From: Oryzomicrobium terrae | Lineage (GTDB): Bacteria > Pseudomonadota > Gammaproteobacteria > Burkholderiales > Rhodocyclaceae | Direction: 5' to 3' | Length of the DNA stretch: 64,000 bases | Assembly (NCBI RefSeq): GCF_008274805.1 | Contig: NZ_CP022579.1 | Span: 434,001-498,000 of the forward strand | Shown: piece after piece, positions 28,761 to 38,377 of the stretch | Position numbering within the stretch: the stretch's first letter is position 1 | Layout: every line of letters begins with the position of its first letter | The notes under the pieces: generated by a model | The model's input: only the letters and a program-made list of their open reading frames with translations | What the model was told of the DNA's origin: nothing | The model's database searches: none | Made by a program: the position numbers and the translations under genes

Positions 28761-29618
28761 TCAGCGGTGCAGGGTGCCGGTAGGAGTGTCCGGAGGCTGC
28801 AGACTCCATTCGACGATGCCGACGAAGCCATCCTGGACGGCGATCAACATCTGCATGGCGTTGACGTGGACCAGGGCTCCGGGGCGGAAACTGTGGCTTT
28901 CCTCCCAGCCGACCGCCTTGTGGACGTACACGGTGACCTCGTTGACCACGGCCAGGCATTCGATCTGGCCGAAGGCCCGGACCCGGCGCAGGATGGCCGC
29001 GACCGGTTGGGTCAGGTCCAGGGTTCGGTCTGCTGTGGTCCATAGTTTGAAATAGGTCCCTTCGCCCTGGGGGCGGGCATTCTGCCAATAATCGGTGAAA
29101 TTGCCCGCGACATCGGCGGCCAGGGTTCTGGCCGCCATCTGAACCTTCAGGTCGAGGGACTCGTGGCTTTCGTCGGGAGCAAGGGGGAAATTTCGGCTGG
29201 CCAGGATTGGGCCGCTGTCGAACTCCGGGTCGAGCCGGTGGCAGGTGACGCCCCAGGTGTCGTAGCCGCCAAGAATGGCCGCAACGATCGGGTAGGCTCC
29301 CCGGGCCTGGGGCAGGGGCGAGGGGTGAAAGTTCACCGCGTAGCGCAGGTAAGGGCGCCAGTCGCCGATGCGCCAGCTGTAGCTGGCGACGATCAGTGCA
29401 TCACAGCCCCGGTGGGCCAGGTCTGCCAGGTCTGCTTCACCGAGAGGCGAGATCTGGGCGTCGATGCCCTGCGCCCGGGCGTAGTTCAGCACTGCCTGGT
29501 TATGGTGCAGGCGATTGTCCACCGGCGTGGTGAACAGCTTGACCGGCTCCCAGCCCTGGGCGACGAAGGCTTCCCAAACCCCCAGGTAGCGGTCGCTTGC
29601 AGTGATGGCGAATTTCAT
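28761..29618 (-). CDS. Formyltransferase-family protein (orphan)
   Basis: A 285-residue protein with the Formyl_trans_N fold used by methionyl-tRNA and sugar-nucleotide formyltransferases. The catalytic Asn and His are in VNFHPSPLPQARGAYP, and the Asp in HRLDPEFDSGPIL, so the active-site triad is intact. The C-terminal domain (about 200-285) resembles the OB-like Formyl_trans_C only weakly. It is not next to def or other translation genes, so it is probably not the housekeeping Fmt; the substrate is unknown. The ATG at 29618 (MKFAITASDRYLG) fits the fold start; no clear ribosome-binding site is seen. Confidence 0.85.
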   Translation of the reverse strand: MKFAITASDRYLGVWEAFVAQGWEPVKLFTTPVDNRLHHNQAVLNYARAQGIDAQISPLGEADLADLAHRGCDALIVASYSWRIGDWRPYLRYAVNFHPSPLPQARGAYPIVAAILGGYDTWGVTCHRLDPEFDSGPILASRNFPLAPDESHESLDLKVQMAARTLAADVAGNFTDYWQNARPQGEGTYFKLWTTADRTLDLTQPVAAILRRVRAFGQIECLAVVNEVTVYVHKAVGWEESHSFRPGALVHVNAMQMLIAVQDGFVGIVEWSLQPPDTPTGTLHR

Positions 29619-29980
29619 CGGTGGGGCGTCATGGATTGCGTTGGCTACAACGTGGCGAGTGCCGGGGCGGGCAAGCAATGCTGTTGCGGACTCGGCGGCA
29701 GCTACTTTATCCGGGCAAGGTGGCGGGAATGTCTCCGAGCCGTAAGCAAATGTAAGGGCGCTGGCCTGGTGGGAAAGGAGCGCAGCCGCAGCGCTTTCCT
29801 GTCGCCGTTGCCGCAGTCGGGTCGGTCTGCAGATGTGTCGTGCTTGGGGACTACGCAGGCAAAGCCGCCGGCCGCCAATCGGTCGCCAAGGCGTCCAACA
29901 CAAGGCCCGCACTGATACTGGCGTTTTCGTGGCTAGGAGCGGCGGCAAGAGGCAGTAGGGGACGGGAAGGGGGGTTAACG
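29619..29980. other. Non-coding gap between gloA and formyltransferase gene
   Basis: About 360 bases with no supportable gene on either strand. It must contain the promoter of the minus-strand formyltransferase gene, but no convincing -35/-10 pair was recognised. Base composition is like the host genome. Confidence 0.4.
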
Positions 29981-30012
29981 GCCAAGGGCGAGCCGGATGG
30001 CTCGCCCTTGGC
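29981..30012 (-). terminator. Hairpin downstream of gloA
   Basis: A perfect 14-base inverted repeat, GCCAAGGGCGAGCC (29981-29994) and its complement (29999-30012), with a 4-base loop. There is no T-tract on either side, so it may be a rho-assisted terminator or an RNA 3'-end stabiliser for the glyQ-to-gloA transcript. Confidence 0.65.
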
Positions 30013-30031
30013 TATGTCCCGCAGCGGAAAC

Positions 30032-30415
30032 TTAATGCTTTTGGATCAGCTCGATCTTGTAGCCGTCCGGATCCTCGACGAAGGCGATCACCGTGGTGCC
30101 GTGCTTCATCGGACCGGCTTCGCGCACCACCTTGCCACCGCGGGCCTTGATCGCCGTGCAGGCGGCGTAGGCGTCGTCCACTTCCAGGGCGATGTGGCCG
30201 TAGCCGGTACCCAGGTCATAGGCGGTGGTATCCCAGTTGTGGGTCAGTTCGATCACGGCGCCTTCGCTCTCCGGGCCGTAGCCGACGAAGGCCAGGGTGA
30301 AGCGGCCTTCCGGGTAGTCGTGCTTGCGCAGCAGTTGCATGCCCAGCACCTCGGTGTAGAAGGCCAGGGATTGTTCGAGGTTGCCGACGCGGATCATGGT
30401 GTGCAGCAGGCGCAT
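30032..30415 (-). CDS. gloA: Lactoylglutathione lyase (glyoxalase I)
   Basis: A 127-residue VOC-fold metalloenzyme that converts the methylglyoxal-glutathione adduct to S-lactoylglutathione. The four metal ligands expected from E. coli GloA are present: His5 (MRLLH), Glu in VIELTHNW, His in GYGHIALEV and Glu in YKIELIQ. The ATG at 30415 has AGGAG with good spacing. It is last in the glyQ-glyS-gmhB-plsC-ygjP-gloA run on the minus strand. Confidence 0.96.
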   Translation of the reverse strand: MRLLHTMIRVGNLEQSLAFYTEVLGMQLLRKHDYPEGRFTLAFVGYGPESEGAVIELTHNWDTTAYDLGTGYGHIALEVDDAYAACTAIKARGGKVVREAGPMKHGTTVIAFVEDPDGYKIELIQKH

Positions 30416-30484
30416 GGGAGTCTCCTGAGATATGGGGCCGCAATGCGGCGGAAGGTGGCGGCAAGGTGGAAGCGCCGTCACCGC

Positions 30485-31312
30485 TTACCAGGTGGGTAAG
30501 GTGGCGGAAAGGCGGCGCAGTTCCTCGCGGGCGTGCCGCCAGTCCGGATAGAGGGTTTCGACCACGGCCCAGAAGCGGGGGCTATGGTTCATTTCCCGGG
30601 TGTGGGCCAGTTCGTGGGCGACCACGTAGTCGATGATCGCCAGGGGCATGAAGATCAAGCGCCAGTTGAGGCGGATCGCGTATGCCCCGGCCTCGGTGGC
30701 GGCTGCAGCCGGGTTGCGGCTGCAGCTGCCCCAGCGGGTGCGCGCCGAGGACAGGGCCAGGGACGGCGGTGCGATGCCTAGCCGGGGGAGGAAATGGGCC
30801 AGCCGTTCGGCAAAGACCTCCCGGGCCCGGGCCTGGAGCGCCCGGGTGAGAAGGGTTTCCGGATCGCGCCCGGGCACGGCGAATAAGGTCAGCTGGGGAT
30901 GGGCGCAGTCGGCGTGCCACACTGCCCGGGCGCGCCGCGTACCGGTGGCCAGGCGTAGGGTCAGGTTGCCGCCGAGCAAGGGCAGGATGGCGCCGTCGGC
31001 TACGCGCAGGGGCTCGGGACGGCGGCGGTTGCGCCATTCGTCGAGCTTGGTGAGTACCCACTCGCTGTGATGGCGAAGCGTGGCTTCGATATCGGCAATC
31101 GAGGAGCGGGGCGGTGCACCGACGGTCAGGCCGCGATGGTCGATGGTCAGACCGATGGTGCGCCGCCGGCCGCGGCGCAACTGGTAGGGCACGATACGGT
31201 CGGCCAGGGCGATGGTGCGGCTATCGGCACCGGGTCGCGGCAGGCTCTCGCCGGGGAGGGAGAGCGCCAGTTGGGGCGAGCGGGACGGCGGGGAACGGCG
31301 GGCGTGGGTCAA
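30485..31312 (-). CDS. YgjP-like metallopeptidase-domain protein (SprT-like M48)
   Basis: A 275-residue protein with the DUF45/YgjP zinc metallopeptidase fold. The HExxH motif is seen in AHELAHTREMNHSPRFW, with the downstream His giving the usual third ligand, and RTRWGSCSRN is the family signature. The first ~60 residues are Arg/Pro-rich and poorly conserved; the true start could be later. The role is unproven for most members. It sits between plsC and gloA in the glyQ block. Confidence 0.9.
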   Translation of the reverse strand: MTHARRSPPSRSPQLALSLPGESLPRPGADSRTIALADRIVPYQLRRGRRRTIGLTIDHRGLTVGAPPRSSIADIEATLRHHSEWVLTKLDEWRNRRRPEPLRVADGAILPLLGGNLTLRLATGTRRARAVWHADCAHPQLTLFAVPGRDPETLLTRALQARAREVFAERLAHFLPRLGIAPPSLALSSARTRWGSCSRNPAAAATEAGAYAIRLNWRLIFMPLAIIDYVVAHELAHTREMNHSPRFWAVVETLYPDWRHAREELRRLSATLPTW

Positions 31313-31348
31313 TGCGCGGCTATGGAAAAACGGGCGGGCGAACGCGGC

Positions 31349-32098
31349 TCAGGCGTCGTTGGCGGCAACCGGGGTGCGGGGGTAGCGGTGGGGAGCGATG
31401 CGGGCCATTTCAGCCTCGATCCAGGCTTCCACTCGCCGGTTGACCTCTTCCACCGTCAGGCCGGTGGCGTCGATGGCCGGGCCGAAGCTGATGGTGATGG
31501 TGCCGGCCTTCTTGACGAAGGCATTGCGCGGCCACAGTTCGCCGGCGTTGTGGGCCACCGGCACCACCTTGGCGGCGGCCTGCACCGCCAGGTGGGCGCC
31601 ACCGCCCTTGTAGCGGCGTTTCTGGCCGGGAGGCACCCGGGTGCCTTCGGGGAAGATGATCACGCTGATGCCGTTGCGCAGCCGGTCGGTGCCCTGCTCG
31701 GCCACCTGGGCCAGGGCGTCCAGGCCGGCCTTGCGGTCGATGGCGATCATGCCAATGGCGCTGAAGGCCCAACCCAGGATGGGCAGCTTGAGCAGTTCCT
31801 TCTTGAGCACGAAGACCATACGCGGAAACCACTGCTGCAGGGCCACCGTCTCCCAGGCCGACTGGTGCTTGGACAACACCACCACGGCCTCGTCGGGGAT
31901 GTTGTCGGCGCCCCACACCTCGGTGCGGATGCCGAGCACGCCGCGCACCAGCCCCTTCATGAAGCAGAAGCGCCAGGCGTCGATCAGCACGTAGGCCGTC
32001 TTGGGCGAGAAGGGAGCGGTGAGAACCACCAGGAGGCCGAAGACGGCGGTGAGCGGGATGGTCAGCAGGAGGAACAGGGTCGAGCGGAGTTGGGCCAT
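31349..32098 (-). CDS. plsC: 1-acyl-sn-glycerol-3-phosphate acyltransferase
   Basis: A 249-residue membrane acyltransferase of phospholipid synthesis, making phosphatidate from lysophosphatidate. Motif I reads SKHQSAWET, i.e. HX4E rather than the usual HX4D; motif III FPEGTR is canonical. A hydrophobic N-terminal helix (LFLLLTIPLTAVFGLLVVL) anchors it. The ATG at 32098 lies 11 bases after gmhB. The HX4E variant is seen in several betaproteobacterial paralogues, so activity is expected. Confidence 0.93.
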   Translation of the reverse strand: MAQLRSTLFLLLTIPLTAVFGLLVVLTAPFSPKTAYVLIDAWRFCFMKGLVRGVLGIRTEVWGADNIPDEAVVVLSKHQSAWETVALQQWFPRMVFVLKKELLKLPILGWAFSAIGMIAIDRKAGLDALAQVAEQGTDRLRNGISVIIFPEGTRVPPGQKRRYKGGGAHLAVQAAAKVVPVAHNAGELWPRNAFVKKAGTITISFGPAIDATGLTVEEVNRRVEAWIEAEMARIAPHRYPRTPVAANDA

Positions 32099-32109
32099 GG
32101 CAGGTCTCG

Positions 32110-32664
32110 TCAGCGGGCGGTACGGGGCGGGGCGGCGAGCAGGTGATCCACTGCGGCGGCCAGATCGGGGAAGACCTGGGTGCCTTCGGGCAGTCCGCCG
32201 TCGGCCTGGGTCTTCTCCCCCTTGCCGGTGAGCACCAGGTAGGGGGCGCAGCCCTGGGACGTGCCGGCCACCAGGTCGCGCAGGGAGTCGCCGACGGTGG
32301 GCACGCCTTCCAGGTCCACGTTGTACACCCCGGCAATGCGCTGGAACATGCCGGGCTTGGGTTTGCGGCAGGCGCAGTCGGAGTCGGCGGCGTGGGGGCA
32401 GTAGAAGATGGCGTCGATGCGGCCGCCGGCGGCGGTCACGGTCTTGTGCATCTTGTCGTGGATGGCGTTGAGGGTGTCCATGTCGAACAACCCGCGCCCC
32501 ACCCCCGACTGGTTGGTCGCCACCACCACCCGGTAGCCCGCCTGGTTCAACTTGGCGATGGCTTCCGGGCTGCCCGGGATGGGCTTCCACTCGGCCGGGC
32601 TCTTGATGAACTGGGCCGAGTCGAAGTTGATGACGCCGTCGCGGTCGAGAATGATCAGCTTCAT
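32110..32664 (-). CDS. gmhB: D-glycero-beta-D-manno-heptose 1,7-bisphosphate 7-phosphatase
   Basis: A 184-residue HAD phosphatase in ADP-heptose synthesis for the lipopolysaccharide inner core. HAD motif I is LDRDGVIN, motif II VATNQSGVGRG, the zinc-binding Cys/His loop is CPHAADSDCACRKPKPGMF, and motif IV is TVGDSLRDL. It overlaps glyS by 4 bases (ATGA) and precedes plsC, so lipid A/phospholipid genes are coupled to glycyl-tRNA synthetase genes. Confidence 0.95.
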   Translation of the reverse strand: MKLIILDRDGVINFDSAQFIKSPAEWKPIPGSPEAIAKLNQAGYRVVVATNQSGVGRGLFDMDTLNAIHDKMHKTVTAAGGRIDAIFYCPHAADSDCACRKPKPGMFQRIAGVYNVDLEGVPTVGDSLRDLVAGTSQGCAPYLVLTGKGEKTQADGGLPEGTQVFPDLAAAVDHLLAAPPRTAR

Positions 32665-34787
32665 GCCGAGAGCTTGGAGATGTCCGCCACCTGGTTCATG
32701 GCCAGGTGCAGGGTGGCCAGCAGGCCGAGGCGGTTGGCGCGCAGGGTCGGGTCTTCGGCATTGACCATGACGTCGGTGAAGAAGGTGTCCACCGGTGCCT
32801 TCAGTGCCGCCAGGGATTGCAGCGAAGCGGCGTAGTCGCCCTGGGCGAAGGCTGCGTCGGCGGCCGGTTTCACTTCGGCCAGCGCCTGGGCCAGGGCTAC
32901 TTCGGCGGCCTCCTTGAGCAGGGCGGCGTCGATCGTGGCAGCGACATCACCTTCCACCTTCTTGAGGATGTTGCCGACGCGCTTGTTGGCGGCGGCCAGG
33001 GCGGCGGATTCCGGCAAGGCGGCGAACGAACGCACGGCGGCCAGGCGCTTGGGAATGTCACCCAGGCGCTGGGGCCGTTGGGAGACCACCGCGTCCACTT
33101 CCTGGGCGGTGAAGCCCTGGTCGCGCAGGCTGCCGGCGAGGCGCTCGTAGATGAAGTCGGCCAGGGCCCCGGTGTTGGCCTTGAAGCCATCGACGGCGGC
33201 GAAGGTGGCGGCGGCAGACGCCAGCAATTGATCCAGGGGCAGGCCCAGGTCGCCCTCGGCCAGCATGCGGATCACGCCCAGGGCGTGGCGACGCAGGGCG
33301 AAGGGGTCCTTGTCGCCGGTGGGAATCTGGCCGATGCCGAACAGGCCCACCAGGGTTTCCAGCTTGTCGGCCAGGGCCACGGTGGTGCCCACCGGATTGC
33401 GCGGCAACTCGTCGCCGGCGAAGCGGGGCTTGTAGTGGTCCTCGATGGCGTCGGCGATGTCGGTAGAGAGGCCGTCATGCAGCGCGTAGTAGCGGCCCAT
33501 GATGCCCTGCAGTTCGGGGAACTCGCCCACCATGTCGGTGAGCAGGTCGGCCTTGGCCAGCAGGGCGGCCTGTTCGGCCTGCAACGCCAGGGTTTCGCCC
33601 CCGAGTTGCTGGCCGAGTTTTTCACCAATCGCCTTGGCGATGGCGCAGACCCGCTGCACCCGCTCGCCCTGGGTGCCCAGCTTGTTGTGATAGACCACCT
33701 TGGCCAGGCCGAGGACGCGGGATTCCAGGGTCTTCTTGCGATCCTGGTCGAAGAAGAACTTGGCGTCGGCCAGACGGGGGCGCACCACCCGCTCGTTGCC
33801 GCCGATGACGGCGGACGGATCGGCCGGGGCGATGTTGCTCACCACCAGGAACTGGTTGGTCAGCTTGCCGCTGGCGTCCAGCAGGGGGAAGTACTTCTGG
33901 TTGGCCTTCATGGTGAGGATCAGGCATTCCTGGGGCACGGCCAGGAATTCGGCTTCGAACTTGCCGATCAGCACGTTGGGGCGCTCCACCAGTGCGGTGA
34001 CCTCGTCCAGCAGGGCTTCGTCCTGAATGGGGGTGAGGTTGGGGCCGGCCTTGGCGGCGGCGGCTTCGAGCTGACGCACGATCTCGGCGCGGCGCTCGGC
34101 AAAGCTGGCGATGACGGCGCCGTCCCGCTTCAGGGTGTCGGCATAGCTGTCGGCATCGGCGAAGGTCACCACGTCCTTGGCCGCTTCAAAACGGTGGCCC
34201 AGGGTGGTATTGCCGGAGGTCAGGCCGAGGATGGACAGGGGCACCACGTCGCTGCCGTGCAGGGCCACCAGGCGGTGGGCGGGACGCACGAAATTGACGC
34301 TGGTCCAGCCGTCCTGCAGCTGGTAGGTCATCACCTTGGGGATGGGCAGGGCGGCGAGGGCCGCTTCCAGGGCCTTCTGCAGGCCGGCCGCCAGGGTGGC
34401 ACCCTTGGCCAGGCTGTCGTAGAACAGCACTTCGGCCTTGCCGTCGTTGACGCGGCGCAGGCTGGGCACCACGGAAGCATCGGCCCCCAGGGCGGCGAGC
34501 TTCTTCACCAGGGCCGGAGTGGCGTTGCCGGCCGCATCCAGGCCGACAGCCACGGGCATCAGTTTTTGCTCCACGGGCTTGTCGGCCGCCGCACTCACCA
34601 CGCCGGTGATGTGGGCCGCCAGGCGGCGGGGAGAGGCGAAGGGGGTGACCACGGCGGCGGCATCGGCCAGGCCGGAGGCCTTGAGGGACTGGGCCAGAGT
34701 TTGGGCGAACACGTCGCCCAGCTTCTTCAGGGCCTTGGGCGGCAGTTCCTCGACGAACAGTTCAACGAGCAGATTCTTTGCGGTCAT
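32661..34787 (-). CDS. glyS: Glycyl-tRNA synthetase beta subunit
   Basis: A 708-residue beta chain of the bacterial alpha2beta2 glycyl-tRNA synthetase, which binds tRNA-Gly. It begins with the family-typical LLVELFVEELPPKAL, contains the HD-like region and the GDKDPFALRRHALGVIR motif, and has a C-terminal DALR anticodon-binding part. The start lies 2 bases after glyQ. Length is normal (E. coli 689). Confidence 0.97.
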   Translation of the reverse strand: MTAKNLLVELFVEELPPKALKKLGDVFAQTLAQSLKASGLADAAAVVTPFASPRRLAAHITGVVSAAADKPVEQKLMPVAVGLDAAGNATPALVKKLAALGADASVVPSLRRVNDGKAEVLFYDSLAKGATLAAGLQKALEAALAALPIPKVMTYQLQDGWTSVNFVRPAHRLVALHGSDVVPLSILGLTSGNTTLGHRFEAAKDVVTFADADSYADTLKRDGAVIASFAERRAEIVRQLEAAAAKAGPNLTPIQDEALLDEVTALVERPNVLIGKFEAEFLAVPQECLILTMKANQKYFPLLDASGKLTNQFLVVSNIAPADPSAVIGGNERVVRPRLADAKFFFDQDRKKTLESRVLGLAKVVYHNKLGTQGERVQRVCAIAKAIGEKLGQQLGGETLALQAEQAALLAKADLLTDMVGEFPELQGIMGRYYALHDGLSTDIADAIEDHYKPRFAGDELPRNPVGTTVALADKLETLVGLFGIGQIPTGDKDPFALRRHALGVIRMLAEGDLGLPLDQLLASAAATFAAVDGFKANTGALADFIYERLAGSLRDQGFTAQEVDAVVSQRPQRLGDIPKRLAAVRSFAALPESAALAAANKRVGNILKKVEGDVAATIDAALLKEAAEVALAQALAEVKPAADAAFAQGDYAASLQSLAALKAPVDTFFTDVMVNAEDPTLRANRLGLLATLHLAMNQVADISKLSA

Positions 34788-34789
34788 GG

Positions 34790-35707
34790 TCAGGCGACTT
34801 TCTTCTCAATCTGGGCGAGGACTTCGGCCGCCCATTCCTTGGGCGCCATGGGGAAGCCGAGGCGGGCGCGGCTGTCCAGGTAGGCCTGGGCCACGGCGCG
34901 GGCCAGGTTGCGGATGCGGCCGATGTAGGCGGCCCGCTCGGTGACGGAAATGGCGCCTCGGGCATCGAGCAGATTGAAGGTGTGAGCGGCTTTGAGCACC
35001 TGCTCGTAGGCGGGCAGGGCGAGCTGGGCGGCCATCAGGTGCTGGGCCTGCTTCTCATGGGCACCGAAGGCGGTGAACAGGAAGTCGGCGTCGCTGTGCT
35101 CGAAGTTGTAGGTGGATTGCTCCACCTCGTTCTGGTGGTACACGTCGCCGTAGGTGAGGCCCTCGGTCCACTTCAGGTCGTAGACGTTTTCCACGCCCTG
35201 CAGGTACATGGAGAGGCGCTCCAGGCCGTAGGTGATCTCGCCGGTGATGGGTTTGCAGTCGATGCCGCCGACCTGTTGGAAGTAGGTGAACTGGGTCACT
35301 TCCATGCCGTTCAGCCACACCTCCCAGCCCAGGCCCCAGGCGCCCAGGGTGGGGTTTTCCCAGTCGTCCTCGACGAAGCGGATGTCGTTCTTCTTCAGGT
35401 CGAAGCCGAGGGCTTCCAGGGAGCCCAGGTACAACTCCAGGATGTTGTCCGGAGCGGGCTTCAACACCACCTGGAACTGGTAGTAGTGCTGCAGGCGGTT
35501 GGGGTTCTCGCCGTAGCGGCCGTCCTTGGGACGACGGGACGGCTGGACGTAGGCGGCCTTCCAGGGCTCGGGGCCGATGGCCCGCAGGAAGGTGGCGGTG
35601 TGGCTGGTGCCGGCGCCCACTTCCATGTCGTAGGGTTGCAGGAGGGCGCAGCCCTGTTTGTTCCAGTAGTCCTGCAGGCGCAGGATCACTTCCTGAAAGG
35701 TCAGCAT
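34790..35707 (-). CDS. glyQ: Glycyl-tRNA synthetase alpha subunit
   Basis: A 305-residue catalytic alpha chain. The diagnostic N-terminus ([19 protein letters not shown]), [39 protein letters not shown] and [12 protein letters not shown] are all present. It is the first gene of the minus-strand block and is divergent from the ypfJ-like gene; the 165-base gap should contain its promoter. Confidence 0.97.
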   Translation of the reverse strand: MLTFQEVILRLQDYWNKQGCALLQPYDMEVGAGTSHTATFLRAIGPEPWKAAYVQPSRRPKDGRYGENPNRLQHYYQFQVVLKPAPDNILELYLGSLEALGFDLKKNDIRFVEDDWENPTLGAWGLGWEVWLNGMEVTQFTYFQQVGGIDCKPITGEITYGLERLSMYLQGVENVYDLKWTEGLTYGDVYHQNEVEQSTYNFEHSDADFLFTAFGAHEKQAQHLMAAQLALPAYEQVLKAAHTFNLLDARGAISVTERAAYIGRIRNLARAVAQAYLDSRARLGFPMAPKEWAAEVLAQIEKKVA

Positions 35708-35872
35708 GACAGCAATCCGTAAGAGGCGTGAAGAACGCGTGGGAAAACCTTGAATTCTACCGTTTTTCGCCCGCTTTCGCCGACGCCGGCCATGCCGCGC
35801 AACGGTGCGGCGGGCTTAGCGGTCCCGTCGCGGCTGTGCCAGAATTTCTCTATCGCTTAAGGAGCAGTTGCC

Positions 35873-36748
35873 ATGCGTCTCGACGACGATACGGAAAGCC
35901 AGAACGTGGAAGACCGCCGCAGCGGCGGCATGGGCGGATTGCCCATCGGCCGGGGCGGCCTGGGCGTGGGGACGGTGGTACTGGCCCTGGTGGCCTGGTA
36001 TTTCGGCATCGATCCGTCGGTGGTGATCAACGGCGCGCGCATGCTTGAGCAGCAGGCGCCGGTGTCGGCGCCGGCAGGCAAGCCCCTGGCCAGCGACGCC
36101 CGGGAGGATGCCACCGCCCATTTCGTCGCCAAGGTGCTCAACGACACCGAGAAGACCTGGCACCAGGTTTTCCAGGAAGCCGGACGAACCTACGAGGAGC
36201 CCAAGCTGGTGCTGTTCCGCGGCGCCACCCAGACCGCCTGCGGCGCGGGCCAGGCGGCCATGGGGCCGTTCTACTGCCCCCTGGACCGCAAGGTGTACAT
36301 CGACCTGGCCTTCTACGATGAACTGCGCCAGCATTTCCACGCCCCGGGCGACTTCGCCGAGGCCTATGTGATCGCCCACGAGATCGGCCACCACGTACAG
36401 AACCTGCTGGGCATCTCCGAGCGGGTGCATCAGGCCCAGCAACGGGCCTCCAAGACCCAGGCCAACGCCCTGTCGGTGCGCCTCGAATTGCAGGCCGACT
36501 GCCTGGCCGGAGTGTGGGCGAGCCGGGCCGATGCGGCGCGCAAGATTCTCGAAACCGGCGACGTGGACGAAGCCCTGCGGGCCGCCACCGCCATCGGCGA
36601 CGACACCCTGCAAAAGCAGAGCCAGGGCGTGGTGGTGCCGGAATCCTTCACCCACGGCACCTCGGCCCAGCGGGTGCGCTGGTTCCGGCAGGGGCTGGAG
36701 AGCGGCAGCGTCGCCCAGTGCGACACCTTCCAGGCGGCGCGGCTGTAG
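35873..36748 (+). CDS. YpfJ-type neutral zinc metallopeptidase
   Basis: A 291-residue membrane-anchored protein of the KPN_02809/YpfJ family. It has a short cytoplasmic start (MRLDDDTESQNVEDRR), one membrane segment near residues 32-50, and an extracytoplasmic zinc-peptidase-like domain with HEIGHHVQN (HExxH) and the downstream LELQADCLAG, whose acidic residue fits as third ligand. It is monocistronic with an AAGGAG ribosome-binding site. The cleaved substrate is unknown. Confidence 0.92.
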   Translation: MRLDDDTESQNVEDRRSGGMGGLPIGRGGLGVGTVVLALVAWYFGIDPSVVINGARMLEQQAPVSAPAGKPLASDAREDATAHFVAKVLNDTEKTWHQVFQEAGRTYEEPKLVLFRGATQTACGAGQAAMGPFYCPLDRKVYIDLAFYDELRQHFHAPGDFAEAYVIAHEIGHHVQNLLGISERVHQAQQRASKTQANALSVRLELQADCLAGVWASRADAARKILETGDVDEALRAATAIGDDTLQKQSQGVVVPESFTHGTSAQRVRWFRQGLESGSVAQCDTFQAARL

Positions 36749-36767
36749 CCCTGGCCTGGACGGCCCG

Positions 36768-38009
36768 TCAGGCGCCGTTGGGCGCCGGAGCGACGATACG
36801 CCGGGCAGCGACGAGCAGGCCCAGGGAGAGCAGGGCGAAGGTCAGGCAGAACAGCAGCACGGCCGGCGCCAGACCGAAATGATCGGCGAGGAAGCCCACC
36901 CCCAGCACCGGCAGGATGGTGCCCAGATAGCCCACCGAAAAGAACGACGACAGGATGCCCGCCCGGGTGTGGGGCGTGGTGGCGGCGCTGGCAGTGGCCA
37001 GCGCCGCCATGAAGGCCATGCCGTGCCCCGCCCCGGTCACCAGAATGGTGACGATGAACAGTGCGCTGGATTGGGTTTCCAGTGCGGCGGCCAGCAACCC
37101 CACTCCCACGCTCAGCCCGGCCAGCCCCTGCACCAGGTTGCGCTGCACCGGGCGGTGGCGCAGGGTGAATTGGATGCCCGCCGAACAGAGCAGGAAGAGG
37201 GCCAGGGCGCTGCCGCTGATGGCCGGGCCGTGAAGATGCAGCAGGGCCTTGAGGAAGGACGGCGCCAGGGAACCGAACAGGCTGAAGATGGCGAAGACGC
37301 TGAAGGTGGTCAGGGCCGCCACCCAGAACCCGGGCCGGGCCGGCGGGGCCGGCAGGACGAAGCGCGGGCGCAGCGACAGGGGCGGCGGCGAGGCCCGGCG
37401 GGTGGCGCGGAAGCCGCACAGGGCCGCCAACACCACCGTCACCAGCAGCATCACCACCACGTAGGATGTCAGCAGGGGCGCCGGGGCAAACTGGGCCATC
37501 AGCCCGGCGGCCAGGGGCCCTAGGCCGAAGCCGATGATGCTGGTGATCGATCCGGCCAGGGAGGCGTGGCGCTTGGCCGCCGGCGGCGCAACTTCCACCA
37601 GGCCGGCGGTGGCCGAGGCGATGATCAGGCCCGAGGCGATGCCGATCACCGCCCGGCCGGCGAACAGTTCGGCCAGCCCTGCCGCCACATTGGCCGGCCC
37701 CGCCATGCCGGCGGCGGCCGACAGCCCCATGCCCGCCAGGATCAGCACCAGGGCGGCGCGCAGCACCGGCAGCGGGCCGAAGCGGTCGGACAGGCGGCCG
37801 AGGAAGACGAAGGTGCCCAGCACCGCCACCATGTAGGCGACGAAGATCAGGGTGATGGTGCTGGCCGTCAGGTGCCAGCGCTCCTGGTAGAGCGGATAGA
37901 GGGGGCTGGCCAGGGCGGTGCCCATGGTGCCGGCGCACAGGGCTAGGGCGACCCAGCAGAAGAGGGGCCAGCCCGGCGGTGCGGGAGCCAGATCGGGATC
38001 AGAGGGCAT
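36768..38009 (-). CDS. MFS transporter (drug/metabolite efflux type)
   Basis: A 413-residue permease with 12 predicted transmembrane segments. The A-motif-like loop between helices 2 and 3 reads GRLSDRFGPLPVLRA. Overall it is similar to the antiporter families of MFS exporters. It is convergent with the ypfJ-like gene (19 bases apart). No regulator gene is adjacent, and the substrate cannot be inferred. Confidence 0.9.
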   Translation of the reverse strand: MPSDPDLAPAPPGWPLFCWVALALCAGTMGTALASPLYPLYQERWHLTASTITLIFVAYMVAVLGTFVFLGRLSDRFGPLPVLRAALVLILAGMGLSAAAGMAGPANVAAGLAELFAGRAVIGIASGLIIASATAGLVEVAPPAAKRHASLAGSITSIIGFGLGPLAAGLMAQFAPAPLLTSYVVVMLLVTVVLAALCGFRATRRASPPPLSLRPRFVLPAPPARPGFWVAALTTFSVFAIFSLFGSLAPSFLKALLHLHGPAISGSALALFLLCSAGIQFTLRHRPVQRNLVQGLAGLSVGVGLLAAALETQSSALFIVTILVTGAGHGMAFMAALATASAATTPHTRAGILSSFFSVGYLGTILPVLGVGFLADHFGLAPAVLLFCLTFALLSLGLLVAARRIVAPAPNGA

Positions 38010-38314
38010 GGTGGGAAAGCAACTGCGGCCCGGACTGTGCCGGGCCCTTCATGGCGATTGGGGGCGGAACAACAAGGTGGCGTGCAATGGACGCCATGGC
38101 GGGGGCGAAGGTTCCAGGGAGGTGCGAACGGGGCGCCCAAGGCCGGAAGCAATCGCCAGGGAACGATTTTACGCCGCGCCCGTGTGTTCGGGAGTGCTGG
38201 CCGGGATGGACCTGGGGAGGCGCCGGCCAGGCCATCGTGGCCCAGGCCGGCCGCGGGGCGGCGGCGCTGCCCCTGGGCGTGTTCACGCACAACCCGGCCG
38301 ATCGGGGAAAATGC
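38010..38314. other. Non-coding region upstream of the MFS gene
   Basis: About 300 GC-rich bases between the MFS start and the rhodanese-gene terminator. Open frames here show no family resemblance and have no ribosome-binding sites. It should contain the MFS promoter; none was recognised. Confidence 0.35.
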
Positions 38315-38342
38315 TGCGGGCCGCGTCGCAACGCGGCCCGCA
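38315..38342 (-). terminator. Intrinsic terminator after rhodanese gene
   Basis: TGCGGGCCGCGT (38315-38326) pairs with ACGCGGCCCGCA (38331-38342). On the minus strand the stem is followed by TTTTCC. It lies 35 bases after the rhodanese stop. Confidence 0.8.
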
Positions 38343-38377
38343 GGCAGATCGGCGGTGTCGGTAGGGGGCTAGGGGGC

